Assembly (NCBI GenBank): GCA_021463195.1
Contig: JAJTXZ010000040.1
Coordinates: forward strand, 1-42,452
DNA: 42,452 bases
Direction of reading: 5' to 3'
DNA from: Anaerolineae bacterium
Lineage (GTDB): Bacteria > Chloroflexota > Anaerolineae > UBA4142 > SHND01
Made by a program: the position numbers and the translations under genes
The notes under the pieces: model-generated
What the model saw: the letters and a program-made list of their open reading frames with translations, nothing else
What the model was told of the DNA's origin: nothing
The model's database searches: none
In this document: in pieces, positions 39,054 to 42,452 of the stretch
How the letters are laid out: each line of letters begins with the position of its first letter
Numbering within the stretch: the stretch's first letter is position 1

Positions 39054-40088
39054 TTATTCCACCGTTACGTTTATCGAAAATTGGTCGCGCGGTGTCGGCG
39101 TGACGTTGGTTTCCCACGGGCGCAGATAAACGAGCGTTAGGGTCGTTGTTCCCTTGCTCAATGCTTTGAATTGAAACGTTTCCGCGCCGCTCGCGCCGGG
39201 CATGGGCGTTTGATTGCCGAATGAAAATTGCGGCTCGCCGAGTTGGAGCAAAATCTTTTCATCGTTTTGCGTCACATGCCACGTATAGCCCGTGCTGGGA
39301 TTGCTGTTGAGCGTAAGGTTCAACACATCGCCCGGCTTGAGCGTCACCTTGGCGCCATTGTCTTGAAAAGTCAGATCCTTGTCTATATCGCCGGGCGCGG
39401 CTTGATTCGCGCTCGCGCCGCCTACAAACACGTTTGGCGGTATAGCCGGTTGATAACGCACAACTTTGCCCAAGTCTGCGCCGCGCACGACGCCGTTCGC
39501 TTTGTACGTCAGCCCCCACGCATCAATCATCGAACCGTCGGGGAACATGCACATATCCACCACCTGAAAATTGGTTGCGCTATCCGACGCTTCTGTGACC
39601 CAACCGCCGCCCGCGGCATTATTCTCGCCGCCCCAAATCGCGGTGCCGCCCAATTTTTGACAATACAGCGTCGAAGGATTCGCGCCTGTAAACGGCGGCA
39701 GCGCGACCGGTTCAAGATACGCGAGGACGGCGAGCGTGGGTTGGTCCGCATACAGCGTATCGAGCGCGATCGAAATCTGCGATTGAAAACCGCTGCTGTC
39801 GGGTTCCGCCAAGAACGCGCAAAAATAACGAAAGCCCGCGAGACGCAGCCATTGGGCTTGGGACGCGTTCGTGTTGTAGGTCGGAAAGCGCTGCGTGACC
39901 TCGCCGCCTTTGGCGAGACAATACGCGCCCGCTTGATCTGCGCTGTTGTCCGGCGGCGGTCCGGCGGTAGGTGTAACAGTCGTTTGCGCGTTCGGTTGCG
40001 CTTGCGCTGTCATTGCGCGCGTCAGAATAGTCAAACCCAAGACGCCAATTAAAAGCGCGAGGATGAAAATTCGCAATCGCTGTTTCAT
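39054..40088 (-). CDS. Secreted DUF333 plus chagasin-like (I42) protein
   Basis: 344 residues from ATG 40088; AAGGAG precedes it by seven bases, and the frame is open to 40112. Signal peptide RIFILALLIGVLGLTIL. A region with paired motifs YCLAKGGEVTQRFP and YCQKLGG, then FQVVDMCMFPDGSMIDAWGL, resembles DUF333. The last ~110 residues are chagasin-like: NPSTGYTWHV (BC loop) and a final YLRPWET loop. Chagasins inhibit papain-like cysteine proteases. The fusion with DUF333 and secretion suggest an inhibitor acting outside the cell. Confidence 0.8.
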   Translation of the reverse strand: MKQRLRIFILALLIGVLGLTILTRAMTAQAQPNAQTTVTPTAGPPPDNSADQAGAYCLAKGGEVTQRFPTYNTNASQAQWLRLAGFRYFCAFLAEPDSSGFQSQISIALDTLYADQPTLAVLAYLEPVALPPFTGANPSTLYCQKLGGTAIWGGENNAAGGGWVTEASDSATNFQVVDMCMFPDGSMIDAWGLTYKANGVVRGADLGKVVRYQPAIPPNVFVGGASANQAAPGDIDKDLTFQDNGAKVTLKPGDVLNLTLNSNPSTGYTWHVTQNDEKILLQLGEPQFSFGNQTPMPGASGAETFQFKALSKGTTTLTLVYLRPWETNVTPTPRDQFSINVTVE

Positions 40089-40127
40089 GGAAAAACTCCT
40101 TGCGTTATTCAATCATGTTACGCAAGG

Positions 40128-40154
40128 GTACGGCAAATTTGAAATTTGCCGTAC
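40128..40154. repeat. Dispersed palindrome (GTACGGCAAATTT family), copy 2
   Basis: GTACGGCAAATTT at 40128-40140 faces GAAATTTGCCGTAC at 40141-40154. The same element occurs at 15529-15551. Confidence 0.75.
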
Positions 40155-40269
40155 ATGTGTCCGCAATTTTTTAGACGGGGTGCGTAACGTGAGTTATTCA
40201 ATCACATTTTCGCGGAAAATAAAAGCGCGTTCGCGCAAGACAGTCCGAAATACAAATGCGCTTGTTTTA

Positions 40270-41361
40270 TCACTGCGGCTCGCCGAACCATTTTTCGACG
40301 AGCGTCTCATATCTGCCATCTTGGCGCAGCGCCAATAGTTCGGTGTTGATGCTTTCGCGCAGCGGGCTGCCAATCGGCAAAGCGATGCCATATTCTTCGG
40401 GTTGAAAGATGGGGCCCACAACGTCAAAGGTGCCCTTGCCGCGCGTATGCACAAAATACTGCAAGATAGGCGCATCAAACACAATCGCTTGAATTTTGCC
40501 GGCGCGCAAGAGGTCATACAACTCGTCCAACGTATTCGCTTCGGTGAACGCGATGGATTCCTCGTCGAGATAACGCGCCGCGGTGCTGCCGCGAATTGTG
40601 CCAATCGCTTTGCCCGGTAAATCGCTGGGACCCTCGATTTCACTGGTCAGTTGTTGGACGGTAAGAAGCGAAGCCATCGAAGCCGTAAATTGCGCGACGA
40701 GGAGAACGCCCAACACGATCCAAAAAATGGCGAGCACTCGTTTTAGCGTAGAGGAAGGCGTGCCTGTGCCGTACGTGGCTGAAGTCAACGTCAGCACCGC
40801 CCACCATACCGCCTCCCAAACGCCGCGTAGATATTCGCGCGGGATGTCGGGGTTGCTGTCCCGTTCGACGAGCCAAATGATGTGCGCTATCACCACGGTA
40901 ACGAGCAAACCGATGGCAAGAATTTGAAAAAGGAGCGGCGAAAAAATTGTTTTCGCCAGAGTCTGCAAATCGCCGTGTTCTTGCTTTGGCACGACAATTT
41001 GCAGTCCCGCTTGAAAATGCGGATGCGAAAAATCAATCCGCGTTTCGCGTTCGGGCGTCATACTGATAGCGGAAATCGCCGCGTCCACCTCACCCGCCTC
41101 GACCGCGTTTAACAACGCATCAATCGTTTCAAACTCTACCCATTCAAAATTGAATCGCAAATCTTGCGCGAGGGTATCCCACAATTCGATACTAAAGCCC
41201 GTCAACGCGCCATCTTTTTCCATTACAAACGGCGCAAAACGAATCGTCCCAATCCGCAAGCGCGCGGACGATTGCGCTGTCGGCGTAGGATTTTGCGCGT
41301 GCAGCGGCGCAGCCGCAAATAGCGCAAGAACAACCGCAAGTATAATTAGAACTTTCTTCAT
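40270..41361 (-). CDS. Prokaryotic ionotropic glutamate receptor (GluR0-like ligand-gated channel)
   Basis: 363 residues from ATG 41361; the frame is open to 41418. Signal peptide MKKVLIILAVVLALFAAAPL. The periplasmic-binding-like domain (RLRIGTIRFAPFVMEKDGAL, and TPERETRIDFSHPHF for the ligand carboxylate Arg) is split by a channel insert: TM at about 144-166, pore loop 182-202 (WWAVLTLTSATYGTGTPSST), TM 207-230 (then FTASMASLLTVQQLT). This is the iGluR/GluR0 architecture. The filter reads TYGTG, not the TVGYGD of K+ channels, so ion selectivity is uncertain. The binding domain resumes to the C-terminus (PLRESINTELLALRQDGRYE). Confidence 0.88.
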   Translation of the reverse strand: MKKVLIILAVVLALFAAAPLHAQNPTPTAQSSARLRIGTIRFAPFVMEKDGALTGFSIELWDTLAQDLRFNFEWVEFETIDALLNAVEAGEVDAAISAISMTPERETRIDFSHPHFQAGLQIVVPKQEHGDLQTLAKTIFSPLLFQILAIGLLVTVVIAHIIWLVERDSNPDIPREYLRGVWEAVWWAVLTLTSATYGTGTPSSTLKRVLAIFWIVLGVLLVAQFTASMASLLTVQQLTSEIEGPSDLPGKAIGTIRGSTAARYLDEESIAFTEANTLDELYDLLRAGKIQAIVFDAPILQYFVHTRGKGTFDVVGPIFQPEEYGIALPIGSPLRESINTELLALRQDGRYETLVEKWFGEPQ

Positions 41362-41385
41362 AGGCGATGTATTCAAGCACATTTT

Positions 41386-41424
41386 CGAAAAAAAACAAAA
41401 GAGGCAATGTGTTTGCATCGCCTC
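41386..41424 (-). terminator. Terminator after the DUF937/YidB-like gene
   Basis: The stem GAGGCAATG / CATCGCCTC (41401-41409 and 41416-41424) is followed on the minus strand by a T-rich run (complement 41388-41400). It is 26 bp downstream of that gene's stop. Confidence 0.85.
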
Positions 41425-41449
41425 TCGAAAATCGCGCGAAACGCGCCTT

Positions 41450-42241
41450 TTATTTCATCATTCCGGTCAACATACTCATGTCGGGCAGCGTCATGCCGTT
41501 AAAATCTTTTTTGCCCGAGATCCCGGCGCTCAAAGCGCCCATCGCCATTTCCAACCCTTGCGACGCTTGTGTTTCGGACAAGCCGGTTTTGTTCGCGAGC
41601 TCGCTCGTCAAACCCATAGATTGCAAAGAACCCGCGTCAATGCCGCCGCCTGAATTGATTTTGCCCAACACCTGGTCGGCATTCGTTCCGCCCGACATTG
41701 GCGCGCTGCCTTGCCCACCCGATTTCGCTTTTAGCATTTCCGCGATCTTTGCCAAGGCAAAGGCAACTACCATTGCGCCGACTTCTTTGGGCAAACCGAG
41801 TTTCGAGGTGATGCCGTCCGCCATGGGCGTAATCATTTGTCCGAGCGGTGAATTGGCATCGAGGTTCAAATTGCCGTTCATGATGCCACCCAACATGTCG
41901 GTCATTTGTCCCATGTCCAACTTACCCGACGCGCCGGTGAGCGCGCCCAGCGCGCCTGACATTGCGTCGCCGGCGCCACTCGCCGCGTCTTTGGCGACAC
42001 CCGTTGCGCTCGATGCCGCGCCCTTTGTTAAATTTGTCGCGTCGGTGGCTGCGCTTTTGGTCGCGTTCGCCGCGCTGGATGCCGTATCTTTGACCGTGTT
42101 TGTCGCGCTGGTTGCCGCTTTGTTGGCGCTGTCAGTAATTTGTTTTGCCGCCGATGATGCGCCGCCGCGTCGCATAAAAAAGAATGCGACGACGATGAGG
42201 ATAAGAATGACCAACACGATTAACCATAGGGTACTATCCAT
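41450..42241 (-). CDS. Membrane-anchored DUF937/YidB-like protein with Ala/Thr repeat
   Basis: 263 residues; the start is supported by AAGGAG 9-14 bases upstream. An N-terminal TM (LWLIVLVILILIVVAFFFM) is followed by a low-complexity Ala/Ser/Thr/Asp region at about 30-95 (repeating SAANATKSAATDATNLTKGA), similar to LEA-type amphipathic stretches. The C-terminal domain (LGLPKEVGAMVVAFALAKIA, then GLTSELANKTGLSETQASQG) resembles DUF937/YidB. Function unknown; possibly an envelope-associated stress protein. It is followed by a terminator and then the iGluR gene, same strand. Confidence 0.75.
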   Translation of the reverse strand: MDSTLWLIVLVILILIVVAFFFMRRGGASSAAKQITDSANKAATSATNTVKDTASSAANATKSAATDATNLTKGAASSATGVAKDAASGAGDAMSGALGALTGASGKLDMGQMTDMLGGIMNGNLNLDANSPLGQMITPMADGITSKLGLPKEVGAMVVAFALAKIAEMLKAKSGGQGSAPMSGGTNADQVLGKINSGGGIDAGSLQSMGLTSELANKTGLSETQASQGLEMAMGALSAGISGKKDFNGMTLPDMSMLTGMMK

Positions 42242-42381
42242 TCGCTTTGCTCCTTGATGCTGTTATCTCGCGCGAGATTGCGCGGAAAAATAAAACTAAT
42301 CTTTGCAGTATACAGCTAATCGCGCTTTTTGGCGCGTCGTGTCGGACGATAGACTAGGGCTGGCACAAAGTCGCGCAAACT

Positions 42382-42452
42382 GTCATTTCGAGCGGAGGCG
42401 AGAAATCTCGACCTTGCGCGTCAAACGAGATTTCTCATTGCATTCGAAATGA
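42382..42452. repeat. Dispersed palindrome of the GTCATTTCGAGCGGAG word
   Basis: GTCATTTCGAG...CGAGAAATCTCG is followed by CGAGATTTCTC...CGAAATGA, so the arms are complementary, running to the window end. The minus-strand form of the same word is in the argG-argH spacer (about 32782-32807). Confidence 0.8.

Overview
The window is one contiguous bacterial chromosome segment. It is moderately GC-rich, with a marked excess of GCG/CGC words. Acidic-tailed NusG, a LysW carrier-protein pathway, a LytR-CpsA-Psr (LCP) protein, an AzlCD pair and abundant heptamer-built intergenic palindromes together suggest a Chloroflexota (Anaerolineae-like) genome. That placement is inference, because no rRNA gene is present. 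There is no phage, transposase or CRISPR array.

Layout. 1-4279: the translation cluster, with the end of tuf, then rpmG, secE, nusG, rplK, rplA, an L10 leader with its terminator, rplJ and rplL. 4298-4562: two tRNA-Ala genes (CGC and GGC anticodons). 4648-7813: a leucine T-box leader and leuS. rpoB does not follow rplL. 7818-9199 (minus strand): a HEPN/MNT nucleotidyltransferase pair and a small lipoprotein. 9277-22536 (plus strand): a 2-TM protein, a PrsW-like protease, a rifampin-phosphotransferase-like dikinase, a WH/PPH-motif membrane protein, a small 'SGPxGL' domain protein, a secreted alpha/beta hydrolase, msrB, a nucleotide-pyrophosphatase-like enzyme, a YbgC-like thioesterase, a DUF1330-like protein, a possible PD-(D/E)XK plus winged-helix protein, a tiny gene and dinB. 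22778-25770: an nSTAND NTPase fused to a degenerate formylglycine-generating-enzyme (FGE)-like domain, followed by an unrecognised partner; the base composition changes inside the STAND gene. 25941-28977: ppc, with a duplicated 3' end. 29031-30182: LCP protein. 30176-35319 (minus): a probable arginine unit read as lysW, lysX/argX, argG, argH, then azlC and azlD. 35951-42241: a DUF937-like protein, a GT-C-type membrane protein, a DUF333 plus chagasin secreted protein, a prokaryotic ionotropic glutamate receptor and a DUF937/YidB-like anchored protein.

Most striking pattern. Many intergenic gaps hold a palindrome whose arms are runs of four (sometimes five or eight) degenerate 7-base words. Typical families are AGATTAG/AGACTGG, TTATTAG/ACTAATA, TTTGATT/AAATCAA, AAAGCTA/CTTTTAG and GGAATGT. 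The same words appear inside coding regions (dikinase, argH, the PD-(D/E)XK-like gene), between the elements of the leucine T-box, and in the stop codons of rplK and argG. The second candidate for something new is the nSTAND-FGE gene and its neighbour, which look like a conflict/defence-type module with a recently exchanged sensor half.
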